In this document: piece by piece, positions 6,714-14,833 of the stretch | Layout of the letters: every line of letters begins with the position of its first letter | How positions within the stretch are numbered: the stretch's first letter is position 1 | DNA from: UBA1660 sp964462035 | GTDB lineage: Bacteria > Myxococcota_A > Polyangia > Polyangiales > Houyiibacteriaceae | Assembly: GCA_964462035.1 (NCBI GenBank) | Contig: CAYXAP010000031.1 | Coordinates: forward strand, 1 to 64,000 | Reading direction: 5' to 3' | Length of the DNA: 64,000 nucleotides | Made by a program: the position numbers and the translations under genes | The notes under the pieces: model-generated | The model's input: only the letters and a program-made list of their open reading frames with translations | Database searches by the model: none | What the model was told of the DNA's origin: nothing

Positions 6714-8896
6714 AGCGAACGTTGCGATGGCTGGGAGCGCTCTTGGTGGTCGGCTGCGCGCCGACGACGCTTCGGATGCCGCCCACCACCCCCGACACCC
6801 TCAGCGATCCACGAGGGGCCCGGGAGATCACGACGCTGCTCGACCTCGACGTCGTGAACGACGCAGAAGCCGGCGGTGGCTTCGTCTACGCGGCGACCGA
6901 GCGCGGCCTGCTGATCTTCGACGCCGACGGCAATGCGACCCGGCTGATGGAGACCGACCGCTTCAGCGCCGTCGCCGTGAGCGCGGACGGCGCTGCGGTC
7001 GCGGCCTCGGGCAATGGCCTGCTCGCCCTCCGCGGCGGCATCCCCGCCGAGGACACGCCTCCGGAGCTCCCCGCCGGTGAGGTCCGCGATCTGCTCCGCA
7101 AGGCCGACGGCACCCTCTGGGCCTGTGGCGCCCAGGGAGTGCTCACGGTGCGCGACGGCGCGTGGGCTCGCATCGGCGAGCCGGCGTACTGCACCGCGCT
7201 CTTCGAGGCCCCGGGCGGTGGTCTTTGGGCCGCCCTCGACCGTGGCGCGCTCTTCATCGACAGCCAGGACGTCGTCCGTGAGCACCGCGAGAGCCGCGGT
7301 CTGCCCGCCGGCTTCGTGCGTTCGGTCGTGCCGGTCGGCGGCGAGGGCGAGGCCTACGCGCTCGTGCAGTCTCCGAGCGACGCCTACCTGGCCCACTTCG
7401 ATGGCAGCCGCTGGTACAGCTACACGATCAACGGCTTCGAGCGGAAGGCGGTCGGGCTCGCGCGCCGAGCCGGCGACATCCTCCTCTTCAGCGAGGACTA
7501 CGCCTTCCGCATCTCCGATCCGGTGGGCGCCGGCGGCGTCCGGCTGACCCCGCTCCAGCGCGGTGATCGGGACCAGGTGCTGGCCTACCGCGCCGAGCCG
7601 ACCGAGCCGATCCAGGCCGACACGGGCTCGCCCACGGAGCGCAGCTTCGTGCGGCTGGCGCCGGTGCCGCCGAACCACCCGACCATCGATGCGCCGCCAC
7701 TCGTGGTGGAGCCGGCCGACGGGCTCGCCGGTCCGGCCTACCTGGTCCGCTCGAACGGGAACCAGGTGCTCGTGGCGATGCGGAACCAGGGCATCCTGGT
7801 CAGCGGTGAGGGCGAGCCACGCACGGTGAGCAGCCGGAACCTCGTGGCTTCCCGAGACCTGCAGGTCGCCGGCGACGAGCGCGGCATCGCCTGGCTCGTC
7901 ACGGACGACGGAACCGTCGGCGTCTGGCAGGACGGAGCCCTTCGAGCGGTGGCGGCGCCGGAGGGGACCCGCCCCTGGTCCATCGCCCCCGGGCCCCGTG
8001 GCGTCTACCTCGCGTCCACGGTGCTGGCGCGGCCGAACGTGGTCCAGGTGCACCGGCGGATGCCCGGCGACCAGTGGCTGCTCGTGGTCGAGAAGGCGCT
8101 CTTCGGTGGCGCCCCTGCGCCCCCGGAGTCGGAGGCGCCCGTCGCCGATCCGGAAGCGGGCGTGGACCCCGAAGCGGGCGTGGATCCCGAAGCGGGCGCG
8201 GCGGCCCCGGCGGCGCCGAGCGGACCGCAGCTCGTCGGCGTGCCGATGCTCGGCGTCACAGACGACGAGACCATGTGGGTGGCCGTGCGCATCGCCGCCG
8301 ACACGGAGTCCGGTGGCCGCATGCGAGGGGTCGCGGTCTTCTCCGCGAGCACGGACGGCGTGACCTACCACCATCAGGGCTCGGACCGCTCCGTCGACGG
8401 CGAGGAGTCGCACCGCATGCCCGACGACTTCGAGGCCATGGACGTCAACGAAGAGGGCATGGCGTGGTTCGCCACGCTCGTGGGTGCGATCCGCATCGGC
8501 AACCACCAGTCGGTCTACTTCGGCGAGGACCGCGGCGTTCGCGGTGAAGTCGTCAGCGACGTCCTCGTGGGCGGCCGTGGCCGCGTCTGGGTCGCCGCCG
8601 CCGAGGGTCCCGGCTACCGCCAGCAGGGCAGCTTCGAGTTCCGCATGCCGTCGTTCGTGAAGGAGGCCAAGCCTCTCCGGCTCGCGCTCGACCCGCAGGG
8701 CCGGGTCTGGGCGGCGGGGCCCAACGGCCTGCTCGTCGCCGACGGAGATCAGTGGACCGCCTTCGGCGAGGCGGAAGGGCTCCCCACCATCCAGCTCATC
8801 GACGTCGAAGCCGACCCGAACGGAAACCTCTGGCTGCTGACGCCCGAGCGCGTCTTCCGGCTCTCGCGGCCGGAGCCGCCGGCCGCTCAGCAGTAG
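6710..8896 (+). CDS. Beta-propeller lipoprotein
   Basis: A 728-residue lipoprotein (lipobox LLVVGC, Cys16) whose mature part is built of repeated beta-propeller blades. Recurring segments such as 'G-x-LW-A-x-G', GFVYAATERGLLIFDADG, DGTLWACGAQGVLTV, GRVWVAAAEG, GRVWAAGPNGLLVADG and GNLWLLTPERVF match two-component-regulator-propeller and similar repeats. Between blades, around residues 480-498, lies a low-complexity Pro/Glu/Ala/Gly linker with three tandem copies of DPEAGV(A). It has no kinase or enzymatic domain. It is translationally coupled to gshB through the ATGA overlap, though a functional link to glutathione is not evident. It ends 2 bp from the convergent gene. Confidence 0.85.
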   Translation: MKRTLRWLGALLVVGCAPTTLRMPPTTPDTLSDPRGAREITTLLDLDVVNDAEAGGGFVYAATERGLLIFDADGNATRLMETDRFSAVAVSADGAAVAASGNGLLALRGGIPAEDTPPELPAGEVRDLLRKADGTLWACGAQGVLTVRDGAWARIGEPAYCTALFEAPGGGLWAALDRGALFIDSQDVVREHRESRGLPAGFVRSVVPVGGEGEAYALVQSPSDAYLAHFDGSRWYSYTINGFERKAVGLARRAGDILLFSEDYAFRISDPVGAGGVRLTPLQRGDRDQVLAYRAEPTEPIQADTGSPTERSFVRLAPVPPNHPTIDAPPLVVEPADGLAGPAYLVRSNGNQVLVAMRNQGILVSGEGEPRTVSSRNLVASRDLQVAGDERGIAWLVTDDGTVGVWQDGALRAVAAPEGTRPWSIAPGPRGVYLASTVLARPNVVQVHRRMPGDQWLLVVEKALFGGAPAPPESEAPVADPEAGVDPEAGVDPEAGAAAPAAPSGPQLVGVPMLGVTDDETMWVAVRIAADTESGGRMRGVAVFSASTDGVTYHHQGSDRSVDGEESHRMPDDFEAMDVNEEGMAWFATLVGAIRIGNHQSVYFGEDRGVRGEVVSDVLVGGRGRVWVAAAEGPGYRQQGSFEFRMPSFVKEAKPLRLALDPQGRVWAAGPNGLLVADGDQWTAFGEAEGLPTIQLIDVEADPNGNLWLLTPERVFRLSRPEPPAAQQ
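8147..8200 (+). repeat. Triplicated 18-bp in-frame coding repeat
   Basis: Three tandem 18-bp units (8147-8164, 8165-8182, 8183-8200) with consensus GAYCCSGAAGCGGGCGYG, differing at a few positions. They encode DPEAGV, DPEAGV and DPEAGA inside a linker of the beta-propeller lipoprotein. The period is a multiple of three, so copy-number change would not break the frame. Confidence 0.85.
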
Positions 8897-8898
8897 GC

Positions 8899-9306
8899 CT
8901 ACGGTGCGGGGCTCACCGTCAACGTGAGCGAGTGGTGATAGTCGCCCTCGTCCACGACCTCGAGCTGCAGGATTTCGGCTTCCTTCGTGAACGTGAAGCG
9001 GGTGTCGCCTGGTCCGGTCAGCCCCGTTCCGAACGTCCAGCCCTGCGCCTCTAGGGCGCGAGTCCAGGAGTCCCGCAGCGGCTCCATCTCTTCCTGTCCA
9101 CGGGGATTGACGACCCGGAGCTTGGTCGGCGTCGACTCGGTCACGATCCCATCGCCGATGGGGAGCGCCATCGACGACCAAGGTGCGGTCAGCGGCACGG
9201 GTGTCGGGGTGTCATCACACCCCACGAGCGTGGCGAGCCCGACCACGATGGCGCCGAAGAAGGAGCGGAGCCTCACTCGCGCTCGGGGAGAGGAGTCGTT
9301 CGTCAC
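8899..9306 (-). CDS. Small hypothetical lipoprotein
   Basis: A 135-residue protein with an Arg-rich N-terminus, hydrophobic segment and lipobox ATLVGC (Cys30). The mature ~105 residues look like a single alpha/beta domain (GDGIVTESTPTKLRVV; a Trp-containing helix; FTKEAEILQLEVVDEG; SLTLTVSP), perhaps measuring a difference signal at the membrane. No family recognised. It is convergent with the beta-propeller gene, with only 2 bp between stop codons. Upstream 42 bp separate it from the next minus-strand gene. Confidence 0.75.
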   Translation of the reverse strand: MTNDSSPRARVRLRSFFGAIVVGLATLVGCDDTPTPVPLTAPWSSMALPIGDGIVTESTPTKLRVVNPRGQEEMEPLRDSWTRALEAQGWTFGTGLTGPGDTRFTFTKEAEILQLEVVDEGDYHHSLTLTVSPAP

Positions 9307-9348
9307 GAGCGGTTGCTAGCACACCCCTCAGCGGAGGCGCCACGCCGC

Positions 9349-10074
9349 TCAGCGGTAGGGGCCGACGCCCGCGAGCGGTACTTGGCGGAGCCGGCTGAGC
9401 TCCCGCCCGCGGTGCCGCAGGATGTGCTTCACGCCGCGCCGATAGAACTCGCGCGGGTTCGGCCGCAGGTGGCTCTCCACGAGCTGGTCGGGGATCTCGG
9501 TCAGCACCGCGAAGAGCGCGAGCGCGTAGGCGACCTCGTGCTCGCCGAGCGCCCCGACCGATGGGGGCAGGGCCTGGGAGGCCAGCAGCGACACCTGGCT
9601 CTCGCCGATGCGCGGGGCGGCGTTCGCGGCGAAGAGCCCGAAGCCGAGGAAGACCGAGGTCGCGTCGGCGAGCGGCTCGAGCTCGTCCTCGTCGAGGTCG
9701 TCGCTGCCGTCCACCAGGACCACGTGCCGGGCCGCGCCGCGGGCGAGCTGCGCCACGAGCCTCGTCGGCGTGGCGAGGAGCGCTGGGTCGTACTCGACCA
9801 GCAAGAGCGGAGAGCCATCGTCGCCGGTGGGCACGTCGATGTCCTCTTCGGCCACCAGCTGGAAAGGCCAGCCTTGCAGTCCGGCGTGCTCCTTCACGAA
9901 GAGGAAGTAGTCCTCGACCAGCTCGTGGCCTTCGAGCTCGAGCTCGACCGGGAAGTCCTCCTCGGTCGGCGTCACCAGCAATCGCCGACGAAAGTCGTCG
10001 ATGCCGCCATGGGAACGGAGGAGTCGCTCCCACGCCCAGAGAAGCCAGCGAATGAAGCCGTCTTCCGGTAACAC
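9349..10074 (-). CDS. Hypothetical protein
   Basis: A predicted soluble protein of ~241 residues using a GTG at 10074 (LPEDGFIRWLLWAWERLLRS...). A longer frame with an ATG at 10188 exists, but its extra 38 residues do not look coding, and no clear ribosome-binding site decides the matter. The protein is acidic, with patterns such as ELELEGHELVEDYFLFVKEH, and a Rossmann-like alternation in the middle (HVVLVDGSDDLDEDEL). A basic C-terminus follows (REFYRRGVKHILRHRGRELSRL). There is no signal peptide. I recognise no family. Confidence 0.65.
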   Translation of the reverse strand: MLPEDGFIRWLLWAWERLLRSHGGIDDFRRRLLVTPTEEDFPVELELEGHELVEDYFLFVKEHAGLQGWPFQLVAEEDIDVPTGDDGSPLLLVEYDPALLATPTRLVAQLARGAARHVVLVDGSDDLDEDELEPLADATSVFLGFGLFAANAAPRIGESQVSLLASQALPPSVGALGEHEVAYALALFAVLTEIPDQLVESHLRPNPREFYRRGVKHILRHRGRELSRLRQVPLAGVGPYR

Positions 10075-10214
10075 CGACTCGGAGGATAGCGGATCGATCG
10101 ACCGGGGACACTCCCCCCCTCCGAATCCCCCGAGTTTTACGGGCTCTCCCCACGGAGAATTCACGAGCCGGCGTTTGGGAGGGAGCAAGTCGAGGGCGCT
10201 GCCCGAGCGAAGCC

Positions 10215-10313
10215 GGAGGGTCTTTCGAGAAGACCCTCCCTTAAATAAAAGTGCGGCGAGCCTGGCCCCCCTCCCCGGGGGCTTCAGCTCGCCGCGATCC
10301 CTCCCCAGGGATC
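10215..10313. repeat. Cluster of three consecutive hairpins
   Basis: Three perfect inverted repeats follow one another: GGAGGGTCTT/AAGACCCTCC (10215-10224 and 10230-10239, loop TCGAG); GCGGCGAG/CTCGCCGC (10253-10260 and 10288-10295) enclosing an inner CCCCGGGG; and GATCCCT/AGGGATC (10296-10302 and 10307-10313, loop CCCC). An A/T-rich spacer TTAAATAAAA (10241-10250), unusual for this DNA, lies between the first two. The cluster sits in the 249-bp gap between two minus-strand genes. None has a T tract on the appropriate strand, but the block may slow or end transcription after the protease gene. Confidence 0.6.
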
Positions 10314-10323
10314 AGTGGGTGAA

Positions 10324-12174
10324 CTAGTGGGTGACTTCGAGGGACCAGCCGTTGAGCGTGCCCTCGTCGTTGGCGGCGGTGTCGGCGACGTTCAGGTTCC
10401 AGGTGCCCGCCATGTCGCTGCCGTTGAAGTCGTCGAGGGTGAAGGTGCGCACGAGCATCGTGTCTTCCACGTACTCCTCGCTCATCAGCTCGACGGTGGT
10501 GCCGTCCTTCTCGAGGCTGACGGTGAGGTCGGCCATGAAGGGGTGGGTCAGGTTCACGGTGACGCGCACCGCGCTGATGGTGGCGCTCTCGGCGACCTCG
10601 ATGCTGCTCGTCGCGCCCGCGGCGTCGTCGTCGGGGATGACGGCGAGCGTGTCGTTCATGAAGTTCGAGGTCTCGGGGGCGCTGTCGCAGTCACCGCCCG
10701 CGCAGCGGGTGATGGTGAGCGACCAGCCGTTGATGGTGCCGGTGTCGGCGTTCGCCGAATCGACGACCGTCAGGGTCCAGGTGCCGGCGGCGTCCTCGCC
10801 GTCGAAGTCGGAGACGTCGAAGCTCTCGACGATGTCGTCGGCGCCCGCCCCTTCGTTGGCCACGAGGGTCACGGAGGTGCTGCCCTTGCTCAGGGTCACG
10901 GTCAGGTCGCCGCGGTAGGAGTGGGTGATGTCGACGTCGACGCTCAGCCCGCTGATGGTGCCGCCCTCGGCGACCTCGATGGTGCTGCTGGCGCCGGTCG
11001 GGTCGTTGTCCGGGATGGCGACGGTCTCGGTCGAGCTGTAGCTGCCCGCCGGGTCCATGCAGGAGCGGTCGGACGAGCAGGCCGGGTCGGCGCAGTCGGC
11101 GAGACCGTTGCGGTCGTTGTCCACGCCGTCGCCGCAGGCCTCGGCGAGCATCAGCTCGGGAATGCCGCTGGCGTAGGCGGAGAGGTGGTCCTCGACGTAC
11201 TCGTAGGAGATCCAGCCGTAGCCGGCGCCGTGCGGGTTCGAGGTCGCCCAGCCCGTGCCCCAGCTGTTCTTGAAGAGGAAGAAGCCCTTCTGCATGATCG
11301 GCTCGCCGGCGTCGTCCACCGCGAGGTTGCCCTCGGCGTCGATGGCCTGGACCTCGAGGTCGTCGTCCCAACCGACGAGGAGGAAGGAGTGACCGGCGCG
11401 GTGCTCGTTGCTCGACGCGATGTCCGCCGCGTTCGGCGCGACGACGTAGCCGAACTCCCGGTAGCCGCTGTAGCGGGGGATGCGCGAGCCGCCGTGGCCC
11501 CACGACTGGTAGAAGAAGTCGCCGCCGGCCTGGACCGCCGTGTTCGTGTTGAACATGTGCGCCTTCAGCGACTCGGGGCTGCTGTTGATCCAGCGGCCGC
11601 GCGGGATGGTCCAGCGCTGCGCCATGAGCGCGGCAGTGGGCGGCTCACCGTTGGTGTAGCAGCGAGTGGGGCGGTCGTCGCCCGTGCACGCCTCGTCGTC
11701 CGAGGTGCCCCAGGGGCTCGACTCGTAGGGCCAGTCCATCTCTTCGACGGTGCCGTAGCGGTTGAGCGCCTGGATGTTCGAGCGGGCGCTGGAGCCACCG
11801 GTGTTCGGGAAGGAGCCGAGCTCCGACTTCGCCGACCACTGGAGGAACTGCTCGCTGAAGTCCGGGTCCGCGATGGTGCCCTCGGAGATGTAGAGGTGCT
11901 CCATCAGCGCGATGCTGCCGAAGATCGAGCACACGCCGCGGCTGCCCTGGCTCTTCACGCCGGACTGGGTGTCGACCAGATCGAACTGCGCGGGCAGGAC
12001 CTGGTCGAACTTCGCCTCGGTCGGAAGCTCCGAGTTGTCGGGGGCTTCCATGTAGCCCTCGATCTCGTCGAGTCCGAAGAGATCGTCTTCGATCGGGGGG
12101 TCCATGCCGTCGTCGCCGGCGCAAGCGCCGAGCCCGAGGGCGAGAACGATGGAGAGATGCCGCGTGAATCGCAT
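10324..12174 (-). CDS. Papain-family cysteine protease lipoprotein with two P-domains
   Basis: A 616-residue secreted lipoprotein (ATG at 12174, AGGA box 8 bp upstream; lipobox LGAC, Cys18). A C1-type papain domain spans ~60-335: oxyanion Gln76 and nucleophile Cys82 in SQGSRGVCSIFGS, catalytic His262 in HRAGHSFLLVGWDD, Asn303 in FKNSWGTGW. The site lacks the usual 'CWAF'. Residues 346-372 are a Cys/Asp linker (CGDGVDNDRNGLADC). Two proprotein-convertase-type P-domains follow (about 384-490 and 508-616), each with 'IPD', 'GDLTVTL' or 'ADLTVSL', 'GTWTL' or 'GTWNL', and a final 'GWSL'. P-domains aid folding or substrate binding. It probably degrades proteins at the cell surface. Confidence 0.92.
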   Translation of the reverse strand: MRFTRHLSIVLALGLGACAGDDGMDPPIEDDLFGLDEIEGYMEAPDNSELPTEAKFDQVLPAQFDLVDTQSGVKSQGSRGVCSIFGSIALMEHLYISEGTIADPDFSEQFLQWSAKSELGSFPNTGGSSARSNIQALNRYGTVEEMDWPYESSPWGTSDDEACTGDDRPTRCYTNGEPPTAALMAQRWTIPRGRWINSSPESLKAHMFNTNTAVQAGGDFFYQSWGHGGSRIPRYSGYREFGYVVAPNAADIASSNEHRAGHSFLLVGWDDDLEVQAIDAEGNLAVDDAGEPIMQKGFFLFKNSWGTGWATSNPHGAGYGWISYEYVEDHLSAYASGIPELMLAEACGDGVDNDRNGLADCADPACSSDRSCMDPAGSYSSTETVAIPDNDPTGASSTIEVAEGGTISGLSVDVDITHSYRGDLTVTLSKGSTSVTLVANEGAGADDIVESFDVSDFDGEDAAGTWTLTVVDSANADTGTINGWSLTITRCAGGDCDSAPETSNFMNDTLAVIPDDDAAGATSSIEVAESATISAVRVTVNLTHPFMADLTVSLEKDGTTVELMSEEYVEDTMLVRTFTLDDFNGSDMAGTWNLNVADTAANDEGTLNGWSLEVTH

Positions 12175-12452
12175 GGTGAAGTTCCTAGAGCGAATGTCGT
12201 GCCATGTGGGACAAAGTGGTTTTCTCAATGATTACGTGAGCTGCTGGTGGGGTCTGCTGTTCCCTTTGGGGGGATCAGCCGGCCAGTGGAGGCGCCACCG
12301 ATGGGTTTCGGGGTCTGGTGTCCCCGAACGTCTTCCAACCTCTGAGCGCCCTTCACGCAAATCGAGCCGACGACCCTAACCCCAGGATCCGGTCCTCGTC
12401 CACCCGAGACGTGAGAAGCGACCTTGGCGGGTCGTTGGTAGAGTCCCTCGCC

Positions 12453-13661
12453 ATGAAGCGAGCACTTCTCGGTTGCCTCCTGCTGACGTGGGCTGGCTGC
12501 GGTGACGACGACGGCGACTCCAGCCTCGACTTCGGACCGGGCCCGGATACGGGTGTGCGCTGCGCTTCCGACGCCGACTGTGACGACGGCGTGTTCTGCA
12601 ATGGAGCCGAGCGCTGCATGCCTGGCGCACCACTCCGAAACGCCCAGGACTGCGTCGCAGGCGACGACCCCTGTGGGGAGACCGACAGCTGCGACGAGGC
12701 CATGGACATGTGCGAGCCCTGCATCGACGCCGATGAGGACGGCGCGTGCGCGGCCGTCGACTGCGATGACGAGGACCCCGCTCGCTACCCTGGGAACACG
12801 GAGGTCTGCGACGCCATGGGGGTGGACGAGGACTGCGACGAGACGACCTTCGGTACGAAGGACGACGACGAAGACGGCTACGTGGACGACGCCTGCTGCA
12901 ACGACGTCGGCGGCGAGCCCGTCTGCGGAAGAGACTGCGACGACGACGATTCGCGTGTCTTCTGGGGCTCCGGCGAGTTCTGCGATGGCCTGGACAACGA
13001 CTGCAATGGGGCCGTCGACGAAGGAGTGACCGGCACGTACTATCCGGATCTCGACGGCGATGGGTTCGGAGACCGTGACGGGACACCGGCGCTCGCGTGC
13101 TACGCGACGCTGACCCGTCGGCCGACGATGGTCGATTGCGACGATGGAGACCCGCTCGTCTTCCCGGGGGCTGGCGAGCGTTGTGGGAACTCGATCGACG
13201 ACAACTGCGACGGGACCGTCGACGAGAACTGCACCTGTTCGAGTGGCGAGACCCGCACGGGCGGCTGCCCGCTCCCGGGGCGGTGCCGCGACGCGGACGC
13301 GGTCTGTGTGGGCGGGCTCTTCCAGTGCGCCGCTTCGCCCGGGCCGGTGGACGAGACCTGCAACGGCGTCGACGACGACTGCGACGGGCTCCTCGACGAA
13401 GGGGTCTCGATCGTCTGCTACGAGGACGCGGACGACGATGGTTGGCCGCACTCGCACGCCGCTGTGGCCATCGCTTGCGCCGATGACGGCCGTGGGGACG
13501 TGGGCGGCTGCCCGGAGGGGCTCACGAACCGGGTGCCGGAGGGAACGCTCGACTGCCACGGCGACGACCCGGACATCAGCCCCGATGCCGATGGAGAGGT
13601 GTGCGGCAACTTGCTGGACGACGACTGCAATCGGCAGGTGGACGACGGCTGCGAGGACTGA
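12453..13661 (+). CDS. MopE-like Cys/Asp-rich lipoprotein
   Basis: A 402-residue lipoprotein (lipobox TWAGC, Cys16, followed by GDDDGD). The mature protein is made of repeats of the putative metal-binding motif: 'DCDD-x-D-x-x-x-x-PG-x-x-E-x-C-D/G-x-x-x-D-(N)-D-C-D/N-G-x-x-DE', seen at CDGLDNDCNGAVDEG, CGNSIDDNCDGTVDEN, CNGVDDDCDGLLDEG and CGNLLDDDCNRQVDDG. Interspersed calcium-type 'DLDGDGFGD' loops occur. Such modules are abundant in myxobacterial surface proteins and named after MopE of Methylococcus. Binding of Ca or other cations and disulphide stabilisation are expected. The 224 bp upstream hold no further gene that I see. It ends 2 bp before the next start. Confidence 0.92.
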   Translation: MKRALLGCLLLTWAGCGDDDGDSSLDFGPGPDTGVRCASDADCDDGVFCNGAERCMPGAPLRNAQDCVAGDDPCGETDSCDEAMDMCEPCIDADEDGACAAVDCDDEDPARYPGNTEVCDAMGVDEDCDETTFGTKDDDEDGYVDDACCNDVGGEPVCGRDCDDDDSRVFWGSGEFCDGLDNDCNGAVDEGVTGTYYPDLDGDGFGDRDGTPALACYATLTRRPTMVDCDDGDPLVFPGAGERCGNSIDDNCDGTVDENCTCSSGETRTGGCPLPGRCRDADAVCVGGLFQCAASPGPVDETCNGVDDDCDGLLDEGVSIVCYEDADDDGWPHSHAAVAIACADDGRGDVGGCPEGLTNRVPEGTLDCHGDDPDISPDADGEVCGNLLDDDCNRQVDDGCED

Positions 13662-13663
13662 CC

Positions 13664-14833
13664 ATGCGTGAGCACTGGCAGCTCGACCCGGGGACCGCCT
13701 TCCTGAACCACGGGTCCTTCGGCGCGACACCGACCGTGGTGCTCGAGCATCAGTCCGAGCTGCGCGCCCGGATGGAGCGGGAGCCGATCCAGTTCTTCCT
13801 CCGTCATGGGCCATCGCTCTGGGCCGACGCGCTCGAGCGGGTGGCCGAGTTCCTCGGTGCGACCTCGAGCGAGCTGGCGTTCGTCCAGAACGCGACGGAG
13901 GGCGTGAACGCCGTGCTCCGATCGCTCCGCTTCGAGCCGGGCGACCGGATCCTCGTCGCGGATCACGGTTACCCGGCGGTGCACAACGCGGTCCGCTACG
14001 TCGCGGAGCGGTCCGGCGCCGAGGTCGACATGGTGACGCTGCCCTTCCTGGAGGGGCTGACGCCGGACGTGGTGGTCGAGCGGGTCGTGGGCGCGGTCCA
14101 CGAGCGCACCCGACTGGCCGTGCTCGATCACGTCACCAGCCCGACCGGCGTGGTGCTCCCGATGGAGCGCATCGTCCCCGAGCTCCAGAGCCGTGGGGTC
14201 GACGTACTGGTCGACGGTGCCCACGCGCCGGTGATGGTCGACCTCGACCTGAACGCGCTCGGCGCCGCCTACTACACGGGCAACTTCCACAAGTGGGCCT
14301 GCGCGCCGAAGGGCGCCGGGTTCCTCCACGTTCGCGCCGATCGCCGAGCGGGCATCGTCCCCACGTCGATCTCCCACGGCTACCGATCGCAGCTCTGCGC
14401 CACCGACCGCTTCCGCGCGATGTTCGACTGGACCGGCACGAGCGACCCGAGCCCGATGCTCTGCGTCCCGCTGGCGCTCGACACCCTCCAGCGGATCGGC
14501 GGCTCGTTCGAGGCGATCCGCGAGCGCAACCGAGCCCTCTGCCTCGAGGGGCGCGCCATCGTCGCCGACGCCCTGGGCGTCGAGCCACCCGTGCCCGAGT
14601 CGATGGTCGGCTTCCTGGCCGCCCTCCCGATCCCCGACGCCGCCGGCGATCCACCCGAGTCGGCTCTTCACTTCGACCCTCTCCAGCTCGCGCTCCACGA
14701 TCGACACCAGGTCGAGGTCCCGATCTTCCCGTGGCCGCGCTGGCCGAAGCGGCTGATCCGGATCAGCGCTCACCTGCACAACGAGCGCTCCGACTACGAG
14801 CGCCTCGCCGCCGCTCTGCGCGCGGAGCTCTGA
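13664..14833 (+). CDS. Class V aminotransferase-fold PLP enzyme (isopenicillin N epimerase-like)
   Basis: A 389-residue PLP-dependent enzyme with the NifS/isopenicillin-N-epimerase fold. N-terminal FLNHGSFGATP (residues 13-23) is the hallmark of the epimerase-like subgroup. QNATEGVNAVLRSL binds cofactor phosphate. Asp184 and His187 in VLVDGAHAP contact the pyridine ring, and Lys210 in TGNFHKWACAPKG forms the Schiff base. The substrate is unknown; beta-lactam synthesis is not suggested by the neighbours, and amino-acid epimerase, desulfurase or lyase activity is possible. The ATG at 13664 is 2 bp after the MopE-like stop. The stop codon abuts the convergent TPR/HEAT gene with no spacer. Confidence 0.88.
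   Translation: MREHWQLDPGTAFLNHGSFGATPTVVLEHQSELRARMEREPIQFFLRHGPSLWADALERVAEFLGATSSELAFVQNATEGVNAVLRSLRFEPGDRILVADHGYPAVHNAVRYVAERSGAEVDMVTLPFLEGLTPDVVVERVVGAVHERTRLAVLDHVTSPTGVVLPMERIVPELQSRGVDVLVDGAHAPVMVDLDLNALGAAYYTGNFHKWACAPKGAGFLHVRADRRAGIVPTSISHGYRSQLCATDRFRAMFDWTGTSDPSPMLCVPLALDTLQRIGGSFEAIRERNRALCLEGRAIVADALGVEPPVPESMVGFLAALPIPDAAGDPPESALHFDPLQLALHDRHQVEVPIFPWPRWPKRLIRISAHLHNERSDYERLAAALRAEL

Noticed and set aside
10215..10239. Intrinsic terminator from the GGAGGGTCTT hairpin.
   Set aside because: The bases after the stem are not T-rich on either strand in the required direction; kept only as a hairpin repeat.
12189..12204. Sigma-54-like promoter TGGCACG-N4-TCGCT on the minus strand before the protease gene (11 of 12 consensus positions).
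   Set aside because: Transcription would start at about 12178, only 4 nt before the ATG and after the good AGGA ribosome-binding site at 12183-12186, so it would remove the leader. Likely chance, unless the start codon is wrong.
10315..12231. A 638-codon open frame on the plus strand opposite the protease gene.
   Set aside because: It is the Val/Gly/Arg-rich shadow typical of GC-rich DNA. The minus strand carries recognisable catalytic motifs. The same applies to other long antisense frames, for example at 15351-17390, 28506-29890 and 43024-44517.
13664..14833. Beta-lactam biosynthesis, suggested by similarity to isopenicillin N epimerase.
   Set aside because: No other beta-lactam genes nearby; the similarity reflects a broad PLP-enzyme fold group.
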